NCBI GenBank assembly: GCA_042408665.1
Contig: JBHOQW010000137.1
Location: 4,797 to 68,796, forward strand
DNA: 64,000 bases
Source: CAUJGQ01 sp042408665
GTDB taxonomy: Bacteria; Chloroflexota; Dehalococcoidia; CAUJGQ01
Direction of reading: 5' to 3'
The translations under genes and the position numbers were made by a program. The first letter of the stretch is position 1. Each line of letters opens with the position of its first letter. Positions 19,135-27,273 of the stretch are shown in pieces. Under the pieces are notes generated by a model. It had not been told where the DNA came from and made no database searches. It was given only the letters and a program-made list of their open reading frames with translations.

Positions 19135-20331
19135 CTATCCCTCCCGTGCCTTCATGGCTTCCAACTCGCGGCGGGCGGCGGTCAGCACCTCCGGCCGCAT
19201 GAGCACGTCTACACCGGTCATGGCCAGCGCCTTGGCGCCGTCCAGCACCGCCTTATCGCCGAGCGGCCCGGCGGCGGCCGCGGTCATCTCCAAGGAGTGG
19301 CCGGGGATCGGTGTATCAGAGATGCAGATCATAGGGTGGATAGCCGGCACCACCTTGCTCACGTTGCCCATGTCGGTACTGCCGGTGGGCATCGGCGGCG
19401 CCTCGCGGCCGTTGAGCACGGTCCGGCCCAAACGGGCGGCGTTCTCCCGATAGCAGGCGGCCAGCGTCTCGTTGGTCCACAGCTCGCTGGTCTGCTCGTT
19501 GATCCAGCGGTGCTCCATCCGCGCGCCGGTGGCCAGCGCCCCGGCGCGGAAGCAGTTGAGCGCCCGCTCCTTCAGCTCTTCCAACTCGCGCTCGGTGCGG
19601 GCGCGCACGTAGAAGCGACCGGCGGCGTGCGCCGGCACGATGTTCGGTGCCTGGCCGCCGTCGGTGATGATGCCGTGCAGGCGGGCCAGGGGCGGGATGT
19701 GCTGTCGCAGGGCGGCGATGCCCATGTAACCGATCACCAGCGCGTCTAAGGCATTGATCCCCTGGTCTGGGGCGGAGGCGGCGTGCGCAGCCCGACCGAA
19801 CATCTCCACCTCGAACGTGGCGCGGGCCACCACCGGGCTGCCGTCCACGTCCCGCCGGCCGGAGGGATGGACCATCATCGCCACGTCGATCCCCTCCAGA
19901 CAGCCGCGCCGCACCATCGTCACCTTGGCGCTGCCCCCTTCCTCGGCCGGCGTGCCGAACACCACCACGCTGCCGCCGGTCTGTTCCAGCACGCTGGCCA
20001 GGGCCACGCCGGCGCCGGCGCTGGCCGTGCCGATGATATTGTGCCCGCAGCCGTGGCCGATGCCGGGCAGGGCGTCGTACTCGGCCATGAAGGCGACGGC
20101 CGGTCGCCCGCTGCCCCGCCGCGCCACGAACGCCGTGGGAATACCGTAGGCCCCGCGCTCCACCGCGAAGCCGTGCGCCTCCAGGTAATCCGCCAGCCAG
20201 GCGCTGGCCTGATACTCCTGGAAGGCGGTTTCCGGGTTGGCGTGGATGCGGTGACTGAGCGCAAGCAGCGCCTCCCGCTCCCGCTCCACCACAGCACAGA
20301 CCTGCTGCTTGACGCTCTCGATGTCGGCCAT
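19135..20331 (-). CDS. M20 family amidohydrolase (AbgB/HipO-like)
   Basis: 398 aa from ATG 20331, after GAGGGGAGGGAAGTGC. The open frame goes 92 codons further, but without family similarity. M20D features: LSHRIHANPETAFQEYQAS (about 23-41), YDALPGIGHGCGHNIIGTASAGAG with metal ligands His/Cys (about 87-110), PAEEGGSAKVTM (about 132-143), MVHPSGRRD (about 157-165) and GSTDMGNVSKVVPAIHPMI (about 336-354). AbgB relatives split p-aminobenzoyl-glutamate or other N-acyl amino acids. It is cytosolic. The neighbouring lipoprotein gene lies 212 bases upstream. Confidence 0.85.
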   Translation of the reverse strand: MADIESVKQQVCAVVEREREALLALSHRIHANPETAFQEYQASAWLADYLEAHGFAVERGAYGIPTAFVARRGSGRPAVAFMAEYDALPGIGHGCGHNIIGTASAGAGVALASVLEQTGGSVVVFGTPAEEGGSAKVTMVRRGCLEGIDVAMMVHPSGRRDVDGSPVVARATFEVEMFGRAAHAASAPDQGINALDALVIGYMGIAALRQHIPPLARLHGIITDGGQAPNIVPAHAAGRFYVRARTERELEELKERALNCFRAGALATGARMEHRWINEQTSELWTNETLAACYRENAARLGRTVLNGREAPPMPTGSTDMGNVSKVVPAIHPMICISDTPIPGHSLEMTAAAAGPLGDKAVLDGAKALAMTGVDVLMRPEVLTAARRELEAMKAREG

Positions 20332-20542
20332 GCACTTCCCTCCCCTCGCGCGTTCGCACACCCTCAGCCGAGCCCGCGGCCCCGGGCGGCGCCGGCGGCA
20401 CGCTGCGCCCATGCCGAAGGGCTCAAGCCGGCACCGCATCCGTGCGGCGGCATGGTAGCGGGCGGCGCGGCTTGGAACAAGGCGGCAGGCAGGGTGCCGA
20501 GGAGGCCGGGAACGACGGCGATGAGCCACGGTAGGGCCGGGG

Positions 20543-21043
20543 TCAACGACCGCGACCGCGACCGCGGCCCTTGTTGTCCGGTCGGTCGTGCTCCTTGCGC
20601 GCGTCATCGTCGTCGGCCTTCACCCCCGGACCGGCAGGCGGCTCGGGCGCCACCTGCGCCGTGGGCACCGGGAGCGGCGCGGCGGTGGCGGGTGAGGCAG
20701 GTGGCGCAGGGTTGAGGACGGTGAGAGACAGCAGTGAGTCGTGGCCGCGCGGGAAGCGCACGCGCAGCGGGTACGTGCCAGGGGCGAGGTCCCTGGGCAG
20801 AAGGGCCGTGACCAGGTCGGCGCTGACCCAGGTGACGCGCTCGGCGGCCCGGTCGCCGATCAGCACCTCACCGCTCGCCGGCAGGTCGCGCCCGCGCAGG
20901 AGCAGAAACGCGCCGGGTGCGGCGCTGGGCGGCAGCACGTGCGTAACCATCGGGTCGGGCGCAGGTGCACCGCACGCCCCCGCGAGCAGCATCGCCGTCA
21001 TGAGCGTCGTCGCCATCGTTAGGTATCGGCGGCCGGAACGCAT
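20543..21043 (-). CDS. IPT/TIG-domain lipoprotein
   Basis: 166 aa from ATG 21043, the start that places the signal peptide at the N-terminus; the frame is open 53 codons further but unlike protein. Residues 1-25 have a basic start, hydrophobic core and lipobox LAGAC. Residues about 35-105 fit an immunoglobulin-like IPT/TIG fold (VLPPSAAPGAFLLLRGRDL, followed by TYPLRVRFPRG). A Pro/Ala-rich stretch follows, then a highly charged tail with four Asp, a KEHDRPDNK block and three GR repeats. No function can be given. Confidence 0.7.
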   Translation of the reverse strand: MRSGRRYLTMATTLMTAMLLAGACGAPAPDPMVTHVLPPSAAPGAFLLLRGRDLPASGEVLIGDRAAERVTWVSADLVTALLPRDLAPGTYPLRVRFPRGHDSLLSLTVLNPAPPASPATAAPLPVPTAQVAPEPPAGPGVKADDDDARKEHDRPDNKGRGRGRGR

Positions 21044-21303
21044 GGCCTCACCCCCCGTGGGCCCTGGCGCACCCTCACTATAGGGGGTGGATGCCTGCCG
21101 TGGCGTACCCAATGTGTTAGAGATCAGGCAGTGCCTGCACCCGGCACGGCCCTGTCGGGCCGAACGCGGGGTCAGCGCCGTACCCGCGCCGAGCGGCATC
21201 ACGGACGTGCTCAGGGCTCGTCTGCCGGGTGGTGCGGCTCCACGCGCTCCTGTTCGTGGGGGGCGTTGCGCGCCACCAGGGCGACAGCCGCCTCCGGGTC
21301 GCT

Positions 21304-22656
21304 TTAGAGTTCGGCGTCCACCGCTTGGATTGCCTCGCGCACGATGCCCACCAGCTCGTCCACCTGCTGCTCCGTGGTGATGAGCGGCGGGGCGAAGCAG
21401 AGCACATCGGCGCGGTTGCGCGTCACCACGCCGCGCTTACGGAGCTCGGCCACCACGCGGTCGCCCACCCGCGCCTGGGGCGGGAACGGTTCCTTTGTGG
21501 CCGGGTTCTGGACCAGCTCCACGCGCGCCAGCATGCCCAGGCCGCGCACGTCGCCCACATGCGGCAGCGCGCGCAGCGTTTCGAGCTGGCGGAGCAGGTA
21601 GGCGCCCACGCGCTGGGCGTTCTCCCACAGGCGCTCCCGCTCCATGATGTCCAGGTTGGCCAAGGCCACGGCGCAGGCCGTGGGGTGAGCGGAGTAGGTG
21701 TAGGCGTGCATCCAGCGCACCTCGACCGGCTGCTCGGCGAGCACGCGGCGGATGCGCTCGGAGATGATGATGCCGCCGAGCTGGATGTAGCCGCTGGTCA
21801 CGCCCTTGGCGAAGGACATGATGTCCGCCTGCACCCCGAACGTGTGCCCGGCAAACCAGTTGCCGGTGCGGCAGAAACCGGTGATCACCTCATCGAAGAT
21901 AAGCAGGATGTCGTGGTGGTCACACAGCTCGCGCAGGCCCTTCAGGTACTGCGGTGGGGGGATGATCACGCCGCCCGCGCCCTGGATCGGCTCCACGATC
22001 ACGGCGGCGATGGTGTCCGCGCCCTCGCGCTGCACGATCTGCTCGATGGAGTCGAGCGCCAACCGTGCCGTTTCCTCCGGCGTGGTGCCCAGCCGGTAGG
22101 GGTTGGGCGAGACGGCGTGTCGGAAACCGGGCGGCAGCTCACCGAACCGCTCCCAGTAATTCGGCATGCCGGTGGCGGCCATCGCCGCCAGGCTGACACC
22201 GTGGTAGCCGTCGTATCGGGAAATGATCGTGTACTTGCTGGGCCGACCCTGGACGTTCCAGAAGAAACGGGCCATCTTGAACGCCGATTCGTTCGATTCG
22301 GCGCCGCCGCTGGTGAAAAAGACGGCGTTCAGGTCGCCGGGCGCCAGGCGGGCCAGGCGCGCGGCCAGCTCGATGGCCGGCGGATTGGCGAAGCCGGTGT
22401 AGGAGTTGCAGAAGGCCAGTTGCTCCATCTGCCGCTTCGCCGCCTCGGCCAGCTCGCGCCGCCCGTGCCCGACGTTGACGTTCCACAGGCCGGAGAGGGC
22501 GTCGATGTAGCGCTTGCCGGCCACATCCCACAGGTAGATGCCCTCACCACGCTCAAAGATGATCGCCCCTTCCTGCGCCTTGGGGTGGTAGAGGGGGTGA
22601 ATGAGGTGGGCACGGTCGAGCGCGGACAGCTCCTCCGCGCGCGTCCGGACGGTCAT
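21304..22656 (-). CDS. Class III aminotransferase (omega-amino acid type)
   Basis: 450 aa from ATG 22656, after CGGAGGCGCCGAC. The frame stays open for over 400 codons upstream, antisense to nothing but overlapping the CoA-transferase in another phase, and is not used there. Class III features: WDVAGKRYIDALSGLWNVNVGHGR (about 43-66), FFTSGGAESNESAFKMAR (about 114-131), DGYHGVSLAAMAATG (about 148-162), IVEPIQGAGG, DEVITGFCRTG (about 256-266) and the PLP lysine in SFAKGVTSGY (about 283-292). Relatives use beta-alanine, taurine or other omega-amines with pyruvate. The TAA is followed in frame by 30 sense codons. Confidence 0.87.
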   Translation of the reverse strand: MTVRTRAEELSALDRAHLIHPLYHPKAQEGAIIFERGEGIYLWDVAGKRYIDALSGLWNVNVGHGRRELAEAAKRQMEQLAFCNSYTGFANPPAIELAARLARLAPGDLNAVFFTSGGAESNESAFKMARFFWNVQGRPSKYTIISRYDGYHGVSLAAMAATGMPNYWERFGELPPGFRHAVSPNPYRLGTTPEETARLALDSIEQIVQREGADTIAAVIVEPIQGAGGVIIPPPQYLKGLRELCDHHDILLIFDEVITGFCRTGNWFAGHTFGVQADIMSFAKGVTSGYIQLGGIIISERIRRVLAEQPVEVRWMHAYTYSAHPTACAVALANLDIMERERLWENAQRVGAYLLRQLETLRALPHVGDVRGLGMLARVELVQNPATKEPFPPQARVGDRVVAELRKRGVVTRNRADVLCFAPPLITTEQQVDELVGIVREAIQAVDAEL

Positions 22657-22769
22657 GTCGGCGCCTCCGAGGTGGAATCTGGGCGGACGCCGGACACAGC
22701 GTCCGGCCCGTTCGGCTTGGCGCCAGTGTACCGCAGCCGGGCGGCAAAGCCTAACGCGCCCGGCCGGCC

Positions 22770-23987
22770 TCACGGGATCGCCCCCTGCTCTTTGAGCGCC
22801 GCGATCTCCTCCCATGTGTAGCCCAGCTCCAGCAGCACCGCCTCGGTGTGCTGGCCGGCCTCCGGCGCCGGGCCGCTGGGCAAGGCCGGCTCCAACGGGA
22901 ACCCGACCGGCGGCGCCACCATGCGCACGCTGCCGCCGGCGCCGTCCGGCACGTCCACAAACGCGCCGATGGCCGCCGCCTGTGGGTCGGCGATGATCTC
23001 CTCCAGCGTCTGCACTTTGGCCCAGATCACGCCCTCGCGGTCGAAGGCCGCGCCCCACACGTCGCGCGGGTGGCGGGCGAAGACGCGGTCCAGCAGGGCC
23101 ACGATCTCGGCGGCGTGCTCGCGGCGGGAGCGCAGATCGGCGAAGCGCGGGTCGTGCAGGGGCGCGGCGGCCTCCGGACCGGCGACCTGCTCGATGGCGC
23201 GCAGGAAGCCCGGCCAGTAGCGGTCGGCCTGGAGGTTGACGAGGTAGAACCAGCGGCCATCGCCGGCGCGGTAGGGGTTGACCAGCGGGTTGTTGACCTG
23301 GGTGCGGCCGAGCTGGGGCACAATGCGCCCCACCCGAAGCTGCATGCTGAGGTCCCACGACATGATGTAGATGCCGGAACGGTACAAGGAGGTGTCCACC
23401 ACCTGGCCGCGGCCGGTGCGGGCACGGGCCAGCAGGGCGGCGCAGATGCCGGCCACCGCCGCCACCGCCGTGGTGTGGTCGCCCACGGCGTTGCGCGGCA
23501 TGGGTGGGTCGCAGTCTGGCGTGGCCATAGTGGCCATGAAGCCGGCCTGTGACCAGAAGGCGCCGGCGTCGAAGCCGGGCCGGTCCCGGTCGGGGCCGAC
23601 GACGCCGTAGCCGGTGATGTGGCAGTAGACCAGGCCCGGGTTGGTGTCCTTGAGGTCCTCGTAGGTGAGGCGCAGCCGCTCGACCACGGTGGGGACCATG
23701 TTGGTGATGAACACGTCCGCCCGGTCGATCAGGCGACGGGCAATGCGGTAGCCCTCCGGGTGGGCCAGGTTGAGGGCCACGCTGCGCTTGCCGCGGTTGT
23801 CCAGCTCGAAGGGCGGGTTGACATCTGGGATGCGGGCCGGGTTGGACATGCCGCGCAGAGGGTCGCCGGTGGGCGGCTCGATCTTGATCACATCCGCGCC
23901 CCAGTCGGCCATGATGCCGGCCGCCGCCGGTCCGGCCACCCACACCCCGGCCTCCACTACCCGAATGCCCGTCAGCGGTCCCGCCAT
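22770..23987 (-). CDS. Type III (CaiB/BaiF) CoA-transferase
   Basis: 405 aa from ATG 23987; the open upstream frame has no family similarity. It starts with MAGPLTGIRVVEAGVWVAGP, the usual opening of this family, followed by GADVIKIEPPTGDPLRG (about 34-50), NRGKRSVALNLAHPEG (about 68-83), DVFITNM and GPDRDRPGFDAGAFWSQAGFM (about 134-154). The catalytic Asp is in VVDTSLY (about 197-203). Members swap CoA between an acyl-CoA and a free acid such as formate, carnitine or mesaconate. The substrate is unknown. The aminotransferase lies 113 bases downstream on the same strand. Confidence 0.85.
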   Translation of the reverse strand: MAGPLTGIRVVEAGVWVAGPAAAGIMADWGADVIKIEPPTGDPLRGMSNPARIPDVNPPFELDNRGKRSVALNLAHPEGYRIARRLIDRADVFITNMVPTVVERLRLTYEDLKDTNPGLVYCHITGYGVVGPDRDRPGFDAGAFWSQAGFMATMATPDCDPPMPRNAVGDHTTAVAAVAGICAALLARARTGRGQVVDTSLYRSGIYIMSWDLSMQLRVGRIVPQLGRTQVNNPLVNPYRAGDGRWFYLVNLQADRYWPGFLRAIEQVAGPEAAAPLHDPRFADLRSRREHAAEIVALLDRVFARHPRDVWGAAFDREGVIWAKVQTLEEIIADPQAAAIGAFVDVPDGAGGSVRMVAPPVGFPLEPALPSGPAPEAGQHTEAVLLELGYTWEEIAALKEQGAIP

Positions 23988-24169
23988 CGCCCTGGCCCCC
24001 TGTGCACCGTGCTCGTCGCGTTTATTATCCCGGCCGGCCGGCGTGGCGTCAGCCTGCCCGGCACCCGCCGCACCCGATTCGAGAGGCGACGAGGGGTGGA
24101 TGTGGGGCGCTATGATCCGGGTGGGGATACCCCATGGGACAGTCCCAGACCGAGATGGGAGGTGCCGCG

Positions 24170-24736
24170 ATGCTGACCGCACGAGAGCTGCGCGAGGGGC
24201 TGATCATTCGTCGCAACGGCGATCTCTACCGCGTCACGTCCGTCACGCTCCACTCTGCCACCGCCCAGCAGGGCGGCGTGGTGCGCGCCTCTGTGCGCAA
24301 CCTGCGCACCGGTCACGTCACCGAGGCGCGCTGGGCGCCGGACGAGCGGGTGGACGACGTGCCGCAGGAGGCCGCCGAGCTGCAGTTCCTCTACGCGGAC
24401 ACGGACGAAGTGGTGCTAATGCACCCGGAGACGTTCGAGCAGTTCTCGCTGCCCCGCGCCGCGCTGGAGCGGTACCTGCCCTTCCTGAAGGAAGGGTCGA
24501 TGGTGCGGGCCTGGCTGTGTGAGGGGCGACCGGTGGACCTGGACCTGCCCAAGCAGGTGCCGCTGGTGGTGACCTCCTGCGGCGCCGGCCTGCGCGGCCG
24601 CCAGGAGAACACGATGAAGGAGGCTACCCTGGAGAACGGGATGGTGATCCTGGTGCCGCAGTTCATCCAGCCGGGCGACACGGTGCTGGTCAACGTGGAG
24701 ACGGGCGAGTACCAGGAGCGCCTGCGCCGCCGCTAA
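24170..24736 (+). CDS. Elongation factor P paralogue lacking the tip lysine
   Basis: 188 aa from ATG 24170, after GGGAGGTGCCGCG. All three EF-P domains align: a KOW-like N-terminal domain (LREGLIIRRNGDLYRV), an OB domain (FLYADTDEVVLMHPETFEQ, about 80-98) and the C-terminal OB domain ending QPGDTVLVNVETGEYQERL (about 167-185). The loop that carries the modifiable Lys34 in E. coli EF-P (PGKG) reads HSATAQQGG here (28-36), so the lysine is replaced by Ala or Gln. EF-P relieves polyproline stalling. A standard efp may exist elsewhere. Whether this one acts on ribosomes is unknown. Confidence 0.8.
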   Translation: MLTARELREGLIIRRNGDLYRVTSVTLHSATAQQGGVVRASVRNLRTGHVTEARWAPDERVDDVPQEAAELQFLYADTDEVVLMHPETFEQFSLPRAALERYLPFLKEGSMVRAWLCEGRPVDLDLPKQVPLVVTSCGAGLRGRQENTMKEATLENGMVILVPQFIQPGDTVLVNVETGEYQERLRRR

Positions 24737-24742
24737 GCGCCC

Positions 24743-26143
24743 TCACGGCTCCTCGGCCGGCACGTCGCCCCGGCGCCGGGCCAACCACTCGCGTAGGTGC
24801 GCCTCGTAGCCGTAGCGGCCGGGCCGGTAGTAGGCCGCGCCGCGGAGCGCCGCGGGCAGGTTCTCCTGAAGCTTGACCGGCGGCGGCAGCGCCGCTTCCT
24901 CGGGCGTGGCCGGTGGGTACTGTGGGGTGTCGTCGTGGGCGTAGCGGTAGCCCCCGCCGTAGCCAAGCGCACGCATGAGTCCGGTGACTGCGTTGCGCAG
25001 GTGGAGCGGCACCGGCTCGTTCAGGGTGCGCTGCACGTCGTCCAAGGCGGCGAAGTAGGCGGTGCCCACGGAGTTGCTCTTGGGCGCGGTGGCCAGGTAG
25101 AGGGTGGCATGGGCCAGTGGGTACATCCCCTCCGGCATGCCCAGGAAATGCACCGCCTGCTGCGCCGCTACCGCCACCAGCAGCGCCTGCGGGTCCGCCA
25201 TACCGATGTCCTCTGAGGCCGCGATCACCAGCCGCCGGGCGATGAACAGCGGATCCTCGCCGGCCGCGAGCATGCGCGCTAGCCAGTAGAGGGCGGCGTC
25301 GGGGTCGGAGGCGCGCACGGACTTAATGAAGGCGGAGATGGTGTCGTAGTGGGCGTCGCCGGCCTTGTCGTAGAGCGGCGCCCGGTGCTGGAGCGCCTCG
25401 CGCACGTGCACGGCCTCGATCACCCCACCCGGCTCCACCTGCGCCGCCGCGATCTCCAGGGCGTTGAGCGCCGCCCGCGCGTCGCCGCCCGCGCCCTGGG
25501 CCAGCAGGGCGAGCGCCTCCGCGCTGATGCGCAGGCCCAGCCCGCCCAGGCCGCGCTCGGCGTCTGCCAGCGCCCGTTGCACCAGCACGGCCAGCTCCTC
25601 ATCGGTGAGGGCCCGCAGCACCAGCACCCGGCAGCGGGAGAGCAGCGGCGCGTTCACCTCGAAGGACGGGTTCTCGGTGGTGGCGCCGATGAGCGTCACC
25701 GTGCCGTCTTCGACGTAAGGTAAGATCACGTCTTGCTGCGCCTTGTTAAAGCGGTGGATCTCATCGATGAACAGGACGGTGCGGCGGCCGACGTCCCGGT
25801 GGCGGGCCCGCGCCTGCTGCACCACACGGCGCAGGTCGGCCACCCCGGCGGTCACCGCCGAGAGCTGTTCGACGTGGGCGCCGGTGGCGCGGGCGATGAG
25901 CAGGGCGAGGGTGGTCTTGCCGCTGCCCGGCGGCCCCCACAGGATGAGCGAGGGCACCGTGCCGCGCTCGATGGCCCGGCGCAGCATCCGGCCGGGGCCG
26001 GTGAGGTGCTCCTGGCCCAGGAACTCGTCCAGCGTGCGCGGCCGCATGCGCGCCGCCAGTGGTGCACCCCGCGCCGCCTCTGCCTCTTCCAGCGCGCCGA
26101 ACAGGTCCGCGTCCTGACCGGGGATCCCTCGTCCCGCCCGCAT
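24743..26143 (-). CDS. rarA: Replication-associated recombination protein RarA (AAA+ ATPase)
   Basis: 466 aa from ATG 26143, which follows GGGAGCAAACGGAT. The frame runs 56 codons further through a palindromic repeat and is not family-like. Order: RMRPRTLDEFLGQEHL (about 30-45), Walker A GPPGSGKTT (about 67-75), Walker B VLFIDEIHRFNKAQQD (about 116-131), sensor 1 IGATTENPSFEVN (about 144-156), and the C-terminal MgsA oligomerisation domain (HYDTISAFIKSVRASDPDAALYWLARML, about 276-303). RarA acts at stalled replication forks as a tetramer. It converges on the EF-P paralogue with 6 bases between stops. Confidence 0.92.
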   Translation of the reverse strand: MRAGRGIPGQDADLFGALEEAEAARGAPLAARMRPRTLDEFLGQEHLTGPGRMLRRAIERGTVPSLILWGPPGSGKTTLALLIARATGAHVEQLSAVTAGVADLRRVVQQARARHRDVGRRTVLFIDEIHRFNKAQQDVILPYVEDGTVTLIGATTENPSFEVNAPLLSRCRVLVLRALTDEELAVLVQRALADAERGLGGLGLRISAEALALLAQGAGGDARAALNALEIAAAQVEPGGVIEAVHVREALQHRAPLYDKAGDAHYDTISAFIKSVRASDPDAALYWLARMLAAGEDPLFIARRLVIAASEDIGMADPQALLVAVAAQQAVHFLGMPEGMYPLAHATLYLATAPKSNSVGTAYFAALDDVQRTLNEPVPLHLRNAVTGLMRALGYGGGYRYAHDDTPQYPPATPEEAALPPPVKLQENLPAALRGAAYYRPGRYGYEAHLREWLARRRGDVPAEEP

Positions 26144-26177
26144 ATCCGTTTGCTCCCTACCTCCACCGTAGCATGCG

Positions 26178-26300
26178 CCCCCGCTCCAGCGCTGCGTGCT
26201 ACGGGGTACGGTCCTCACCCCCGGTCGACCCTTACCCCGCCCTTCGGGCACCCCCTGCCCTGGCTGAAGCACGGGGCTGGGGGGTGCGGGCGGGTGAGGC
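26178..26300. repeat. GC-rich intergenic repeat, two families
   Basis: The 175-base gap between rarA and the hydrolase carries CCCCGCTCCAGCGCTGCGTGCT (26183-26204), nearly the same as the hairpin arm region starting at 30190. It then carries CCTCACCCCCGGTC (26216-26229) with a matching GCGGGTGAGG near 26287-26298, the same ends as the element inside the first permease gene. No gene is seen here. Confidence 0.55.
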
Positions 26301-26318
26301 TCGCTCCGCACGCATCGC

Positions 26319-27143
26319 TCAGCACCCGTGGGGACCGGAGTGAGGGTGCGTTCGCAGAAACTCCAGGAGCAGCCGGTTGATCTCGTCGGGCCGCTCTAGG
26401 GGCAGCATATGACCCGCGCCCGGCATCACCACCAAGTGGGCGTGCGGGGCGTTGGCGGCCACCAGCTCCGCCGCCAGCCGGAAATCGGGCAGGTCCTCCG
26501 CGCCCACCAGGACCAGCACCGGTGCCCGGAGCTCCGCCAGCCGATCGATGGCCTCCGGACCTTCGGGCTCCGGCTGGTCGATCAGGTAATCGCGCGCCGG
26601 GAAGTCGAGCACGATCTGGCGCACTGCCTGGAAGGTAGCGGGATGGCGGCGCAGGCCGTCGAACAGCGGGTGCGGCAGCCACAGCCGCTCCGCCGCCGCC
26701 CGCCAGCCCTCGGCGCGCACCGCCGCGACCAGCGCCTCGATGGTGTCGGCGAAGTCGGCGGAGTAGGCGAAGCCGGGCACGGCGGCGTCGATCAGGGCGA
26801 GCGAGCGTGCTCGTGCCGGGTGGTCGAGCGCGAACTGGAGGGCGATGCCGCCACCCATGGAGAAGCCGACCAGGTGGGCGGCCGCCACGCCCAAGGCGTC
26901 GAGCAGGGCGCGCAGGTCCGCGGCGTAGACGGGCCAGGTGTAGCCGCTGTCCGGGGCGGAGGAGCGGCCGTGGCCGCGCACGTCGTAGCGGATGACGCGC
27001 AGGCCGGCCGCGCGCAGGGCCAGCCATTGGGCCGGCCACATGCGCCGGTCCACGCTGTGGCCGTGGATGAGCACCACGGGCTCGCTCGCGCCCCCGCTGT
27101 CCTCGTAAAAGATGTCGATACCGTTGGCCCGCACCACCGGCAT
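26319..27143 (-). CDS. Alpha/beta-hydrolase
   Basis: 274 aa, full length. It shows VVLIHGHSVDRRMWPAQ (about 23-39, oxyanion region), YDVRGHGRS (about 53-61), the nucleophile elbow GFSMGG (about 93-98), an acid in LVGAEDLPDF (about 212-221) and the catalytic His in MPGAGHMLPLERP (about 239-251). This pattern is common to 3-oxoadipate enol-lactonase-like and C-C-bond hydrolases. No lid domain of unusual size. The divergent gene is a CoA-transferase, so a catabolic role is plausible but unproven. Confidence 0.82.
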   Translation of the reverse strand: MPVVRANGIDIFYEDSGGASEPVVLIHGHSVDRRMWPAQWLALRAAGLRVIRYDVRGHGRSSAPDSGYTWPVYAADLRALLDALGVAAAHLVGFSMGGGIALQFALDHPARARSLALIDAAVPGFAYSADFADTIEALVAAVRAEGWRAAAERLWLPHPLFDGLRRHPATFQAVRQIVLDFPARDYLIDQPEPEGPEAIDRLAELRAPVLVLVGAEDLPDFRLAAELVAANAPHAHLVVMPGAGHMLPLERPDEINRLLLEFLRTHPHSGPHGC

Positions 27144-27273
27144 TGGCGCCTATCCCGGCGACGGCCTATCCTGGCATCGCCCGTGGCCCGAGTGTAGCGC
27201 GGCGGGCGCATGCCCGACGAGGCGGTCATGGCAGGGCGTGCTGGCAGTATCAGGTGGGGGGTGTGAACAGGCG

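Noticed and set aside
22657..23943. Aminotransferase extended by over 400 codons into the CoA-transferase region
   Set aside because: The added part is Arg/His/Pro-rich and overlaps the CoA-transferase in another phase; ATG 22656 has a ribosome site and the family start.
26144..26311. N-terminal extension of RarA
   Set aside because: Encoded by an intergenic repeat; ATG 26143 has a ribosome site and fits the family length.
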